Assembly: GCA_964059195.1 (NCBI GenBank) | Contig: CAXKWD010000003.1 | Location: 24,269,582-24,333,581, forward strand | Origin: Ectobius pallidus | Taxonomy: Eukaryota; Arthropoda; Insecta; Blattodea; Ectobiidae | DNA length: 64,000 nucleotides | Reading direction: 5' to 3' | Shown here: positions 1 through 13,703 of the stretch, piece by piece | How positions within the stretch are numbered: position 1 is the first letter of the stretch | Layout: the number at the start of each line of letters is the position of its first letter | Position numbers and translations under genes: made by a program | The notes under the pieces: model-generated | The model's database searches: none | The model's input: only the letters and a program-made list of their open reading frames with translations | What the model was told of the DNA's origin: nothing

Positions 1-631
1 TGCGTTTATCTTAATTCATACAAAAAATGCAGTTTTCTACACAACTTAAAGAAAAACTTAGAAGTTTTAGAGAAAAAGCAAAAGAAGAACATAAAACAGA
101 TCCATCAATCTATGATATGCGGATATTTAACCCATTAGTTGTATCAAATTTCATTTTTGGATGATATTTCAATTCCGAGCTACGGTGGATACTGATACAT
201 AGGTATAGATAAAATCGTCACATTGTTCTACTGGAGTAGAAAAAGATAGTAGAAACTAAGAAAAATAATTATAAGTGCAACATTAACATTTTTAGTATTT
301 GAAAAATTTTAAAATATAGAATTAGATAAAAGGGCTAACCTGCAACAACAGAAGGTATACTGATGTAAACTCCATGTAAAACTGTAGGTCCCAACAACTG
401 TATGTAGCATCAGCTTCAGAATTCCTCTGTTCACAACAGAGTGATCTCTCCTTTTCCTAGAATGTCTGTGATTCTTCTTACACAACATAAAATACATAAC
501 AAGAATATTAATAATCATAGAAGAAATATTAATAATATGATTATCGATTAATATTGATTGGTGACTTGAGTGTGAGCTCTAAGTAATCAGAAGAAGAGTG
601 AACTGAGCGATGATTAGTGTGGAAACCGATG

Positions 632-639
632 TATAAATA
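632..639 (+). promoter_or_regulatory. TATA-like box conserved in each array unit
   Basis: TATAAATA sits in the context GTATAAATAGC in every copy (about 632, 3255, 5857, 8473 and 11092). It is followed by a relatively GC-rich segment (about 680-800) that contains complementary CCGACC and GGTCGG stretches. The match to a TATA consensus is visible, but no downstream gene is recognised, so a promoter role is only a possibility. Confidence 0.25.
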
Positions 640-950
640 GCAAGAATCTATCAGTTTATAGAACTGAAAGTAACTCATAAGGGCAGCCCTGACTAATTTT
701 TTCCCCTCACCGCTACCTCAAAACCGACCGAGCGAGTAGTCTACGAACGGTTAGTTTCGAAAAACCTTTAGACCTCGAGATCCTTACAGGTCGGTGGAAC
801 CGGCTTGCTGTAGTGATATGTTATAATTACCCAAGATTGCCCAGTATGAGATAAAAGTGCAAAGTGAGAGAAAGAGACTAACAGAGAAGAATTTTATGAA
901 ATGACACTTAGCTTATGTGGTTGGTCCAATGTTCTCGCAGAGGCCAAACA

Positions 951-1046
951 TCTGGAGTGTATTCGTGCTACCAGCAATAATTGCAAACGTCTGAAACATC
1001 TGGAGTGTATTCGTGCTACCGGCAATAATTTTCCAACGTCTGAAAA
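951..1046. repeat. 48-bp direct duplication inside the 2.6-kb unit
   Basis: A 48-bp segment beginning TCTGGAGTGTATTCGTGCTA is present twice in a row (951-998 and 999-1046). The same doublet occurs in copies 2-4 near 3574, 6177 and 8792. The edge copy near 11405-11450 has only one version. Confidence 0.85.
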
Positions 1047-4000
1047 CAAAAATAAATTAGAACTGGTACTAGCATTAAATTTTACAGGAGCTAGATAACA
1101 ATATTGGCTATATCTTTCACCGTATTTTCAGCCGTAAGTATTCTACGATTACCACAAGTAAGGACACCATACTATAGTAACTGTAAACTTACTTCTAAGA
1201 GATATAGAAAGTGCTGTACATATTCTGCCATATGTTGTCATTTAATCGTGACAATTCTGGAAGATATTTTCCCTTTTTCTCTATCTATTTGCTGGACATT
1301 TCTCTGTGTAAGAAGTAAGTAATGCAAATTTGTTCCTTTAGAGATCGTAAAGTCATAGGCTCCCATATTTTGAAACAAAAAGCACATGCAGGGCCTTACT
1401 TGCCGACCACCGTTACCCACAGGATTAGTTTTGTACTCATTTCAATTAGAGTTAAGCGAATCTCAATTGTGTTGTAACAACAAAATTATTAGGCGAGTTG
1501 AAAGTCACAGTGACCACATCAGGAAACGAACCTATATATTTTTGTTTTGGTTGGTAGTGCCTCAACCGACCACACCATGACGTACACTATCCTCCTTTTC
1601 TATGTACCATATTTTATTTAGTTACAGATAACAAGTTTTAGATGTAGGTCCTTGAACTCAAGACGTTCACCCTGATACTAGTCAGTTGTCCCTTATCTCT
1701 TATGAATACGCCAGTCTGTAAACAAATTTGTGAATGAAAATGGTACAAGTTTGAGATAGCAGAATTCAAAGAGTGCAATTACACCCCCTGTAGGAAAATT
1801 AAAAGCGAGCCTGCAATGGGTGTCATTCTAATCCCGTATTTTTCTCATACTAAGCAATTAGGCACAACATAGGTACCATTAAAACTTTACAAAGCCAAAC
1901 TTTATAACTTGTCCTTCCTTAGACTCCGTATAACAACGTATATTGCAGGAGTTTGTATTCATTTCTCCAAACCTTTTTCATTTTGAGTTAATGGATGAGA
2001 TAGTAAATGATAAATGTAATAATGATATTTTTTAAAAATACGATTAAAATTTATATTACTTACAAACTAGCTAACCTACCAAATACTTCGAATTGTATGC
2101 AGGTTGACCATTGAATTTCTAGAGAACATCTTGTTTGATTATTTAAATTACTCTATAGTCTAAACCCTTGCGTTCTACAAAACATTACTTAATTGGATGT
2201 AGGCTGTCCTGTTGCTAGACGATATCCAATAATAGCAAAACATTTCTTTGTTGTGAAGAAACTGCAATCATGCAACGTTATTTGTTGACAAAAGGGCTGT
2301 ACAAAGATCATGATTGGTTGGTATTGTTATGGCTAATCAAGAGCTCTGGGTTATACTTTCCCTTTCAACTTCTGACAGAAATAAAGACTAAAAAGTTAAT
2401 TCATGGGAAAATTTTGCACAGTCAACCTTCCCATCTCCCGATTATTCTTTCGTTTGTTTTTCAAAATGAAAATACTCAGCGAATAGTATATATTCTTAAA
2501 AAATAGCAAACATATATTTTTTTAAATCGGAATGCTTTTCATTATCTATAAGGCCATTTGTAAACGATATTTCCTGTCAGATTGCGTTTATCTGAATTTT
2601 TTTCTAATTTCTGAAAATTCATTCAAAAAATGCAGTTTTGTACACAACTTAAAGAAAAACTTAAGAGAAGTTTTAGAGAAAAATTCAAAAGAAGAACATA
2701 TTTTTATTTTGTGGTAATAACAGAACCATCAATCTATGATATGCGGATATTTAACCCATTAGTTGTATCCAATTTCATTTTTGGATGATATTTCAATTCC
2801 GAGCTACGGTGGATACTGATACATAGGTATAGATAAAATCGTCACATTGTTCTACTGGAGTAGAAAAAATAGTAGAAACTAAGAAAAATAATTATAAGTG
2901 CAACATTAACATTTTTAGTATATGAAAAATTTTAAAATATAGAATTAGATAAAAGGGCTAACCTGCAACAACAGAAGGTATACTGATGTAAACTCCATGT
3001 AAAACTGTAGGTCCCAACAACTGTATGTAGCATCAGCTTCAGAATTCCTCTGTTCACAACAGAGTGATCTCTCCTTTTCCTAGAATGTCTGTGATTCTTC
3101 TTACACAACATAAAATACATAACAAGAATATTAATAATCATAGAAGAAATATTAATAATATGATTATCGATTAATATTGATTGGTGACTTGAGTGTGAGC
3201 TCTAAGTAATCAGAAGAAGAGTGAACTGAGCGATGATTAGTGTGGAAACCGATGTATAAATAGCAAGAATCTATCAGTTTATAGAACTGAAAGTAACTCA
3301 TAAGGGCAGCCCTGACTAATTTTTTCCCCTCACCGCTACCTCAAAACCGACCGAGCGAGTAGTCTACGAACGGTTAGTTTCGAAAAACCTTTAGACCTCG
3401 AGATCCTTACAGGTCGGTGGAACCGGCTTGCTGTAGTGATGTGTTATAATTACCCAAGATTGCCCAGTATGAGATGAAAGAGCAAAGTGAGAGAAAGATA
3501 CTAACAGAGAAGAATTTTATGAAATGACACTTAGCTTATGTGGTTGGTCCAATGTTCTCGCAGAGGCCAAACATCTGGAGTGTATTCGTGCTACCAGCAA
3601 TAATTGCAAACGTCTGAAACATCTGGAGTGTATTCGTGCTACCAGCAATAATTGTCCAACGTCTGAAAACAAGAATAAATTAGAACTGGTACTAGCATTA
3701 AATTTTACAGGAGCTAGATAACAATATTGGCTATATCTTTCACCGTATTTTCAACCGTAAGAATTCTACGATTACCACAAGTAAGGACACCATACTATAG
3801 TAACTGTAAACTTACTTCTAAGAGATATCGAAAGTGCTGTACATATTCTGCCATATGTTGTCATTTAATCGTGACAATTCTGGAAGCTATTTTCCCTTTT
3901 TCTCTATCTATTTGCTGGACATTTCTCTGTGTAAGAAGTAAGTAATGCAAATTTGTTCCTTTAGAGATCGTAAAGTCATAGGCTCCCATATTTTGAAACA

Positions 4001-7000
4001 AAAAGCACATGCAGGGCCTTACTTGCCGACCACCGTTACCCACAGGATTAGTTTTGTACTCATTTCAATTAGAGTTAAGCGAATCTCAATTGTGTTGTAA
4101 CAACAAAATTATTAGGCGAGTTGAAAGTCACAGTGACCACATCAGGAAACGAACCTTTATATTTTTGTTTTGGTTGGTAGTGCCTCAACCGACCACACCA
4201 TGACGTACACTATCCTCCTTTTCTATGTACCATATTTTATTTAGTTACAGATAACAAGTTTTAGATGTAGGTCCTTGAACTCAAGACGTTCACCCTGATA
4301 CTAGTCAGTTGTCCCTTATCTCTTATGAATACGCCAGTCTGTAAACAAATTTGTGAATGAAAATGGTACAAGTTTGAGATAGCAGAATTCAATTACACCC
4401 CCTGTAGGACAATTAAAAGCGAGCCTGCAATGGGTGTCATTCTAATCCCGTATTTTTCTCATACTAAGCAATTAGGCACAACATAGGTACCATTAAAACT
4501 TTACGAAGCCAAACTTTATAACTTGTCCTTCCTTAGACTCCGTATAACAACGTATATTGCAGGAGTTTGTATTCATTTATCCAAACCTTTTTCATTTTGA
4601 GTTAATGGATGAGATAGTAAATGATAAATGTAATAATGATATTTTTTTTTAAATAAGATTAAAATTTATATTACTTACAAACTAGCTAACCTACCAAATA
4701 CTTCGAATTGTATGCAGGTTGACCATAAAATTTCTAGAGAACATCTTGTTTGATTATTTAAAATACTCTATAGTCTAAACCCTTGCGTTCTACAAAACAT
4801 TTCTTAATTGGATGTAGGCTGTCCTGTTGCTAGACGATATCCAATAATAGCAAAACATTGCTTTGTTGTGAAGAAACTGCAATCATGCAACGTTATTTGT
4901 TGACAAAAGGGCTGTACAAAGATCATGATTGGTTGGTATTGTTATGGCTAATCAAGAGCTCTGGTTCAACTTCTGACAGAAATAAAGACTAAAAAGTTAA
5001 TTCATGGGAAAATTTTGCACAGTCAACCTTCCCATCTCCCGATTATTCTTTTGTTTTTTTTTTCAAAATGAAAATACTCAGCGAATAGTATATATTCTTA
5101 AAAAATAGCAAACATATTTTTTTTTAAATCGGAATGCATTTCATTATCTATAAGGCCATTTGTAAACGATAATACCTGTCAGATTGCGTTTATCTGAATT
5201 TTTTTCTAATTTCTGAAAATTCATTCAAAAAATGCAGTTTTGTACACAACTTAAAGAAAAACTTAAGAGAAGTTTTAGAGAAAAATTCAAAAGAAGAACA
5301 TATTTTTATTTTGTGGTAATAACAGAACCATCAATCTATGATATGCGGATATTTAACCCATTAGTTGTATCCAATTTCATTTTTGGATGATATTTCAATT
5401 CCGAGCTACGGTGGATACTGATACATAGGTATAGATAAAATCGTCACATTGTTCTACTGGAGTAGAAAAAGATAGTAGAAACTAAGAAAAATAATTATAA
5501 GTGCAACATTAACATTTTTAGTATTTGAAAAATTTTAAAATATAGAATTAGATAAAAGGGCTAACCTGCAACAACAGAAGGTATACTGATGTAAACTCCA
5601 TGTAAAACTGTAGGTCCCAACAACTGTATGTAGCATCAGCTTCAGAATTCCTCTGTTCACAACAGAGTGATTTCTCCTTTTCCTAGAATGTCTGTGATTC
5701 TTCTTACACAACATAAAATACATAACAAGAATATTAATAATCACAGAAGAAATAGTAATAATATGATTAACGATTAATATTGATTGGTGACTTGAGTGTG
5801 AGCTCTAAGTAATCAGAAGAAGAGTGAACTGAGCGATGATTAGTGTGGAAACCGATGTATAAATAGCAAGAATCTATCAGTTTAAAGAACTGAAAGTAGA
5901 TCATAAGGGCAGCCCTGACTAATTTTTTCCCCTCACCGCTACCTCAAAACCGACCGAGCGAGTAGTCTACGAACGGTTAGTTTCGAAAAACCTTTAGACC
6001 TCGAGATCCTTACAGGTCGGTGGAACCGGCTTGCTGTAGTGATGTGTTATAATTACCCAAGATTGCCCAGTATGAGATGAAAGTGCAAAGTGAGAGAAAG
6101 AGACTAACAGAGAAGAATTTTATGAAATGACACTTAGCTTATGTGGTTGGTCCAATGTTCTCGCAGAGGCAAAACATCTGGAGTGTACTCGTGCTACCAG
6201 CAATAATTGCAAACGTCTGAAACATCTGGAGTGTATTCGTGCTACCAGAAATAATTGTCCAACGTCTGAAAACAAAAATAAATTAGAACTGGTACTAGCA
6301 TTAAATTTTACAGGAGCTAGATAACAATATTGGCTATATCTTTCACCGTATTTTCAGCCGTAAGTATTCTACGATTACCACAAGTAAGGACACCATACTA
6401 TAGTAACTGTAAACTTACTTCTAAGAGATATCGAAAGTGCTGTACATATTCTGCCATATGTTGTCATTTAATCGTGACAATTCTGGAAGCTATTTTCCCT
6501 TTTTCTCTATCTATTTGCTGGACATTTCTCTATGTAAGAAGTAAGTAATGCAAATTTGTTCCTTTAGAGATCGTAAAGTCATAGGCTCCCATATTTTGAA
6601 ACAAAAAGCACATGCAGGGCCTTACTTGCCGACCACCGTTACCCACAGGATTAGTTTTGTACTCATTTCAATTAGAGTTAAGCGAATCTCAATTGTGTTG
6701 TAACAACAAAATTATTAGGCGAGTTGAAAGTCACAGTGACCACATCAGGAAACGAACCTTTATATTTTTGTTTTGGTTGGTAGTGCCTCAACCGACCACA
6801 CCATGACGTACACTATCCTCCTTTTCTATGTACCGTATTTTATTTAGTTACAGATAACAAGTTTTAGATGTAGGTCCTTGAACTCAAGACGTTCACCCTG
6901 ATACTAGTCAGTTGTCCCTTATCTCTTATGAATACGCCAGTCTGTAAACAAATTTGTGAATGAAAATGGTACAAGTTTGAGATAGCAGAATTCAATTACA

Positions 7001-10000
7001 CCCCCTGTAGGACAATTAAAAGCGAGCCTGCAATGGGTGTCATTCTAGTCCCGAATTTTTCTCATACTAAGCAATTAGGCACAACATAGGTACCATTAAA
7101 ACTTTACGAAGCCAAACTTTATAACTTGTCCTTCCTTTGACTCCGAATAACAACGTATATTGCAGGAGTTTGTATTCATTTCTCCAAACCTTTTTCATTT
7201 TAAGTTAATGAATGAGATAGTAAATGATAAATGTAATAATGATATTTTTTTAAAATTCGATTAAAATTTATATTACTTACAAACTAGCTAACCTACCAAA
7301 TACTTCGAATTGTATGCAGGTTGACCATTGAATTTCTAGAGAACATCTTGTTTGATTATTTAAAATACTCTATAGTCTAAACCCTTGCGTTCTACAAAAC
7401 ATTTCTTAATTGGATGTAGGCTGTCCGTTTGCTAGACGATATCCAATAATAGCAAAACATTGCTTTGTTGTGAAGAAACTGCAATCATGCAACGTTATTT
7501 GTTGACAAAAGGGCTGTACAAAGATCATGATTGGTTGGTATTGTTATGGCTAATCAAGAGCTCTGGGTTATACTTACCCTTTCAACTTCTGACAGAAATA
7601 AAGACTAAAAAGTTAATTCATGGGAAAATTTTGCACAGTCAACCTTCCCATCTCCCGATTATTCTTTTGTTTGTTTTTCAAAATGAAAATACTCAGCGAA
7701 TAGTATATATTCTTAAAAAATAGCAAACATTTTTTTTTTTTTTAAATCGGAATGCATTTCATTATCTATAAGGCCATTTGTAAACGATATTACCTGTCAG
7801 ATTGCGTTTATCTGAATTTTTTTCTAATTTCTGAAAATTCATTCAAAAAATGCAGTTTTGTACACAACTTAAAGAAAAACTTAAGAGAAGTTTTAGAGAA
7901 AAATTCAAAAGAAGAACATATTTTTATTTTGTGGTAATAACAGAACCATCAATCTATGGTATGCGGATATTTAACCCATTAGTTGTATCCAATTTCATTT
8001 TTGGATGAGATTTCAATTCCGAGCTACGGTGGATACTGATACATAGGTATAGATAAAATCGTCACATTGCTCTACTGGAGTAGAAAAAGATAGTAGAAAC
8101 TAAGAAAAATAATTATAAGTGCAACATTAACATTTTTAGTATTTGAAAAATGTTAAAATATAGAATTAGATTAAAGGGCTAACCTGCAACAACAGAATGT
8201 ATACTGATGTAAACTCCATGTAAAACTGTAGGGCCCAACAACTGTATGTTGCATCAGCTTCAGAATTCCTCTCTTCACAACAGAGTGATTTCTCCTTTTC
8301 CTAGAATGTCTGTGATTCTTCTTACACAACATAAAATACATAACAAGAATATTAATAAACATAGAAGAAATAGTAATATGATTAACGATTAATATTGATT
8401 GGTGACTTGAGTGTGAGCTCTAAGTAATCAGAAGAAGAGTGAACTGAGCGATGATTAGTGTGGAAACCGATGTATAAATAGCAAGAATCTATCAGTTTAA
8501 AGAACTGAAAGTAGCTCATAAGGGCAGCCCTGACTAATTTTTTCCCCTCACCGCTACCTCAAAACCGACCGAGCGAGTAGTCTACGAACGGTTAGTTTGG
8601 AAAAACCTTTAGACCTCGAGATCCTTACAGGTCGGTGGAACCGGCTTGCTGTAGTGATGTGTTATAATTACCCAAGATATCCCAGTATGAGATAAAAGTG
8701 CAAAGTGAGAGAAAGAGACTAACAGAGAAGAATTTTATGAAATGACACTTAGCTTATGTGGTTGGTCCAATGTTCTCGCAGAGGCCAAACATCTGGAGTG
8801 TATTCGTGCTACCAGCAATAATTGCAAACGTCTGAAACATCTGGAGTGTATTCGTGCTACCAGCAATAATTGTCCAACGTCTGAAAACAAAAATAAATTA
8901 GAAATGGTACTAGCATTATATTTTACAGGAGCTAGATAACAATATTGGCTATATCTTTCACCGTATGTTCAGCCGTAAGTATTCTACGATTACCACAAGT
9001 AAGGATACCATACTATAGTAACTGTAAACTTACTTCTGAGAGATATCGAAAATGCTGTACATATTCTGCCATATGTTGTCATTTAATCGTGACAATTCTG
9101 GAAGCTATTTTCCCTTTTTCTCTATCTATTTGCTGGACATTTCTCTGTGTAAGAAGTAAGTAAATCAAATTTGTTCCTTAAGAGATCGTAAAGTCATAGG
9201 CTCCCATATTTTGAAACAAAAAGCACATGCAGGGCCTTACTTGCCGACCACCGTTACCCACATGATTAGTTTTGTACTCATTTCAATTAGTGTTAAGCGA
9301 ATCTCAATTGTGCTGTAACAACAAAAATATTAGGCGAGTTGAAAGTCACAGTGACCACATCAGGAAACGAACCTTCATATTTTTGGTTTGGTTGGTAGTG
9401 CCTCAACCGACCACACCATGAAGTACACTATCCTCCTGTTCTATGTACCACATTTTATTTAGTTACAGATAACAAGTTTTAGATGTAGGTCCTTGAACTC
9501 AAGACTTTCACCCTGATAGCAGTCAGTTGTCCCTTATCTCTTATGAATACGACAGTCAGAAAACAAATTTGTGAATGAAAATGGTACAAGTTTGAGTTAG
9601 CAGAATTCAAAGAGTGCAATTACACGCCCTGTAGGATAATTAAAAGCGAGCCTGCAATGGGTGTCATTCTAATCCCGTATTTTACTCATACTAAGCAATT
9701 AGGCACAACATAGGTACCATTAAAACTTGACAAAGCCAAACTTTATAACTTGTCCTTCCTTATACTCCGTATACCAACGTATATTGCAGGAGTTTGGATT
9801 CATTTCTCCAAACCTCGTTCATTTTGAGTTAATGGATGAGATGAGTAAATTATAAATGTAATAATGATATATTTTATTTTAATACGATTAAAATTTATAT
9901 TAATTACAAACTAGTTAACTTACCAAATACTTCGAATTGTATGCAGGTTGACCATTGAATTTCTAGAGAACATCTTGTTTGAATATTTAAAATACTCTAT

Positions 10001-11539
10001 AGTCTAAACCCTTGCATTCTACAAAACATTTCTTAATTGGATGTAGGCTGTCCTGTTGCTAGACGATATCCAATAATAGCAAAACATAGCTTTGTTGTGA
10101 AGAAAATGCAATCATGCAACGTTATTTGTTGACAAAAGGGCTGTACAAAGATCATGATTGGTTGGTATTGTTATGGCTAATCAAGAGCTCTGGGTTATAC
10201 TTTCCCTTTCAACTTCTGACAGAAATAAAGACTAAAAAGTTAATTCATGGGAAAATTTAGCACAGTCAACCTTCCCATCTCCCGATTATTCTTTTGTTTG
10301 TTTTTAAAAATGAAAATACTCAGCGAATATTCTTAAAAAATAGCAAACATATTTTTTTTAATCGGAATGCATTTCATTATCTATAAGGCCATTTGCAAAC
10401 AATTTTTCCTGTCAGATTGCGTTTATCTGAATTTTTTTCTAATATCTGAAAATTCATTCAAAAAATGCAGTTTTGTACACAACTTAAAGAAAAACTTAAG
10501 AGAAGTTTTAGAGAAAAATTCAAAAGAAGAACATATTTTTATTTAGTGGTAATAACAGAACCATCAAACTATGATATGTGTATATTTAACCCATTAGTTG
10601 TATACAATTTCATTTTTGGATGATATTTCAATTTCGAGCTACGGTGGATACTGATACATAGGTATAGATAAAATCGTCACATTGTTCTACTGGAGTAGAA
10701 AAAGATAGTAGAAACTAAGAAAAATAATTATAAGTGCAACATTAACATTTTTAGTATTTGAAAATTTTAAAATATAGAATTAGATTAAAGGGCTAACCTG
10801 CAACAACAGAAGGTATACTGATGCAAACTCCATGTAAAACTGTAGGTCCCAACAACTGTATGTAGCATCAGCTTCAGAATTCCTCTGTTCACAACAGAGT
10901 GATTTCTCTTTTTCCTAGAATGTCTGTGATTCTTCTTACAGAACATAAAATACATGTTAACAAGAATATTAATAATCATAGAAGTAATAGTATTAATATG
11001 ATTATTGATTAATATTGATTGGTGACTGAGTGTGAGCTCTAAGTAATCAGAAGAAGAGTGAACTGAGCGATAATAAGTGTGGAAACCGAAGTATAAATAG
11101 CAAGAATCTATGAGTTTGAAGATCTGAAAGTAGCTCATAAGGGGAACTCTGACTAATTTTTTTTTTCCCCACCGCTACCTCAGAACCGACCGAGCGAGTA
11201 GTCTACGAACTGTTAGTTTGGAAAAACTTTTCAACCGCGAGATTCTTACAAGTCGGTGGAACCGGCTTGCTGTACTGATGGGTTATAATTACCCAAGATT
11301 GCCCAGTATGAGATGAAAGTGCAAAATGAGAGAAAGAGACTAACAGAGAAAAATTTTATGAAATGACACTTATCTTATTTTCCAATGTTCTCGCAGAGGC
11401 CAATCATCTGGATATTGTATTCATGCTACCAGCAATAATTGCCCAACGTCTGAAAACAAAAATAAATTAGGACTGGTACTAGCATTATATTTTACAGGAG
11501 CTAGATAACAATATTGGATATATCTTACACAATAGCTCC

Positions 11540-11870
11540 AGAATGAAAAATTGCATGAAAACAAAATTTTGTATTTTGGTTAGGTACTTTCTGGGGACAG
11601 ACATGAAGATTGGTTTCGACCTTTCAGAGCTAAATTTATACGGTGGTTGTAAGACATCCTTCAAGTGAAATCAGGGGGCGCAAAGTTTGAAATCGATGGG
11701 AATAATGTCCTTGCAATAGCTGTTTCTCGTAAACGACAATCCTATCACGCGGGTAAAAAGCCTCACATTTTACGTAAAATATTATACTATTAATCTTAAT
11801 CTCTGCTTTTGAACAATTTCTTAGGCAACTCATTTTTACTAAATTTACTCTAGTTATATTAAGTTTAAGC
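11540..11870. repeat. Dispersed repeat abutting the array end
   Basis: The stretch around 11560-11620 (GAAAACAAAATTTTGTATTT followed by a GGTTAGGTAC motif) recurs at about 35200-35260 in the same direction and at about 55770-55810 in reverse complement. It therefore belongs to a dispersed repeat family and is not part of the 2.6-kb array. No coding capacity is seen. Confidence 0.6.
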
Positions 11871-12016
11871 CACCTACAAAAAATCGAAGCCAGGATTGTT
11901 TGATTGTTACACGGTTATCCAACATCGCCGTCCCAGTTTGAAGATAATTATCCTGACGAAATCGTATTAAAGGAAGAAACTATATGACTGGGATAAGCAA
12001 AAAACATGCGTGTAAC

Positions 12017-12684
12017 ATAGGGGTGCCCACATCCCCCCAAACTTCATTGCTCACCGCCCCCCCAACTTGATTGGCTGTCGACAAGGGCACCCATATAATA
12101 TTATCTAGGGGGTGGCAATTTTTTAATTAATTAATTTTTTGTCGCTTTAAATTCTTGGGCCACTTTGTAACATTATATTAATAATATAAAAAAATTAGTG
12201 CAACAATGACTTAGCCAGAAAATATTTTCGGGGAGGGTCGAAAGTGCCGGGGGTGTTTGGAATACCCCCTAAAAAGAGGGTCGGGGTCCATCCCCAGAAA
12301 ACTTTTAAATATTTAACAAATGAAAATCACATTTTACGCTATTTTACCACAGAAAAACTAGTTACGAAATTTGTTTACCATACTCTAAGACATGCCAATG
12401 TAAACAAGAAATCATTACCTATGTGGGGGTCCACCCCCGGAAAATTTTTAAATATTGAACTAATGAAAATCACATTTTACGCTATTTTAGAACTCAAAAA
12501 CTAGTTAGGAAATTTGTTTACCATACTCTAAGACATGCCAATGTATACAAGAAATTCTTACTTAGGCCTAAGTCGGGTGTTCACCCCGCGAAATTTTTAA
12601 ATATTGAACTAATGAAAATCACATTTTACTCTATTTTAGCACTGAAAAACTAGTTAGGAAATTTGTTTACCATACTCTATAAGA
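12017..12684 (-). mobile_element. Truncated, inverted copy of the minisatellite-bearing TIR element
   Basis: The left end reads AGGGGTGCCCACATCCCCCC, the reverse complement of the right end of the complete element at 21817-23247. It is followed by the same internal blocks: an AT-rich spacer, a GTCGAAAGTGCCGGGGGTG motif, then 143-149-bp repeats starting near 12321, 12464 and 12613. The copy stops where a hAT-like sequence begins at 12685. It has no coding potential and is orientated opposite to the complete copy. Confidence 0.7.
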
Positions 12685-13600
12685 CAGGCCTGCACAACAT
12701 ACGGCCCGTATTGCTATTTATTCTGGCCCGTCTGACTGATTAAAATTATTTTATTTAATATATAGGATAGGGGAATAAGACTTTTCATCTAGCTCTAATT
12801 AAAAGAAATTAAGAAGTGTGTAACAGCAAAACTATATTTAAATTTCGAAAATCTAGTAGCAATTTGCACTGTAACAATTATTGAACAGTACGCAGGTAAA
12901 CCACTGGCAAAATTTCACTGCCTAATTCATCAGCAGGTATTATGTTCAAAGGTTTTTCAGTTTGATCATGTGATGAAAATTTGTTTTTTGCTCTGGTCAA
13001 CTATATTCGAGCTCGGGGGTTGAAGCACAAAATGTTTCGGGCGTTTCTAGAAGAAAATGATGCCGACTGTGGGGAACTACCATACCTCACTTATGTACGT
13101 TGGTTAAGCAGCGGTAAAGTTTTGGTGCGCTTTGTCCTTCTAAAAAATGAACTACTGTAGTTGAATTTTTGGAATCTGAAGGAGATGAGGAAAAATTTCC
13201 ATATATAATGAATGAAGAATGGAATCAAGAACTGTTTTTCCTGTGTGACATTTTGGGTCACTTGAATGACCTTAACTTCAAGGAAAAAGTAAATTTGTTT
13301 TTCAATTAATTTCTCATATAAATGCCTTCAAAATTAAACTAAACCTGTTTTAAAATCAACTTGCTAAGAGGGATATGTCGCATTTTATAACTTGTGACTG
13401 AATATTCCTTCTGAATATCATTCGGTTGTGGGTGGAAAATATAAGAAGCATATATCACTTCTAAGTGAGGAGTTTCAGAAAAGAATGCCATTGAGTAATG
13501 AAGACGAAGACCGCATTAAAGTGATTCAGGATCCATTTTCTGTCGATGCAGGAAATCTACATGTCGAACTCCAGACGGAAATCATTCTGTAACCGGCGGG
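12685..13600 (+). pseudogene. Decayed hAT-superfamily transposase (GTF2IRD2/ZBED5-like)
   Basis: The stretch begins with a hAT-style terminus (CAGGCCTGCACAAC). Translation across frameshifts gives CGELPYLTYVRWLSSGKVL (about 13070-13125), then in another frame a block with EFLESEGDEEKFPYIMNEEW and FLCDILGHLNDLN (about 13160-13290), then FQKRMPLSNEDEDRI and IQDPFSVDAGNLHVELQTE (about 13465-13590). The order and spacing of the RWLS, HLN-LN and NPFS-type blocks fit the C-terminal half of hAT transposases of the GTF2IRD2/ZBED5/SCAND3 kind. Several stops and frameshifts make it non-functional, and the N-terminal zinc-finger part is missing. The right terminus was not located. Confidence 0.7.
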
Positions 13601-13685
13601 GAAAACCACATAAGTCAAAAATGGCCAGTGGCGCCAACTTTTGAGAAACATTGGGTGGGCTCATACTCCCGTCCATTAGTTCAAG

Positions 13686-13703
13686 AAATATATATATATA
13701 TAT
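13686..13703. repeat. (TA)n microsatellite
   Basis: A short run of alternating TA lies just inside the hAT-like left terminus. Confidence 0.8.

Larger units (their letters stand above)
1..11525. repeat. Tandem array of a ~2.6-kb unit (4.4 copies)
   Basis: Five copies of one sequence follow head to tail. An anchor (ATGACACTTA) lies at 901, 3524, 6127, 8742 and 11363, giving unit lengths of 2623, 2603, 2615 and 2621. By eye the first four copies differ by a few percent at most, through scattered substitutions and short indels; the fifth is clearly more diverged and the similarity stops near 11525. The array runs off the left edge, so total copy number is unknown. Each unit contains short open frames of 60-87 codons on both strands, but these are not kept: for example the frame at 1386-1580 acquires a stop in copy 4. 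I therefore read the unit as non-coding. No rRNA, histone, snRNA or transposase sequence was recognised. It could be a large-unit satellite or a local amplification. Confidence 0.9.

Noticed and set aside
309..10500. Repeated 60-87-codon open frames in each 2.6-kb unit as a multicopy protein gene
   Set aside because: They recur only because the DNA is repeated; frames are lost by single changes in some copies (for example a stop in copy 4 of the 1386 frame), and no domain or codon bias supports coding.
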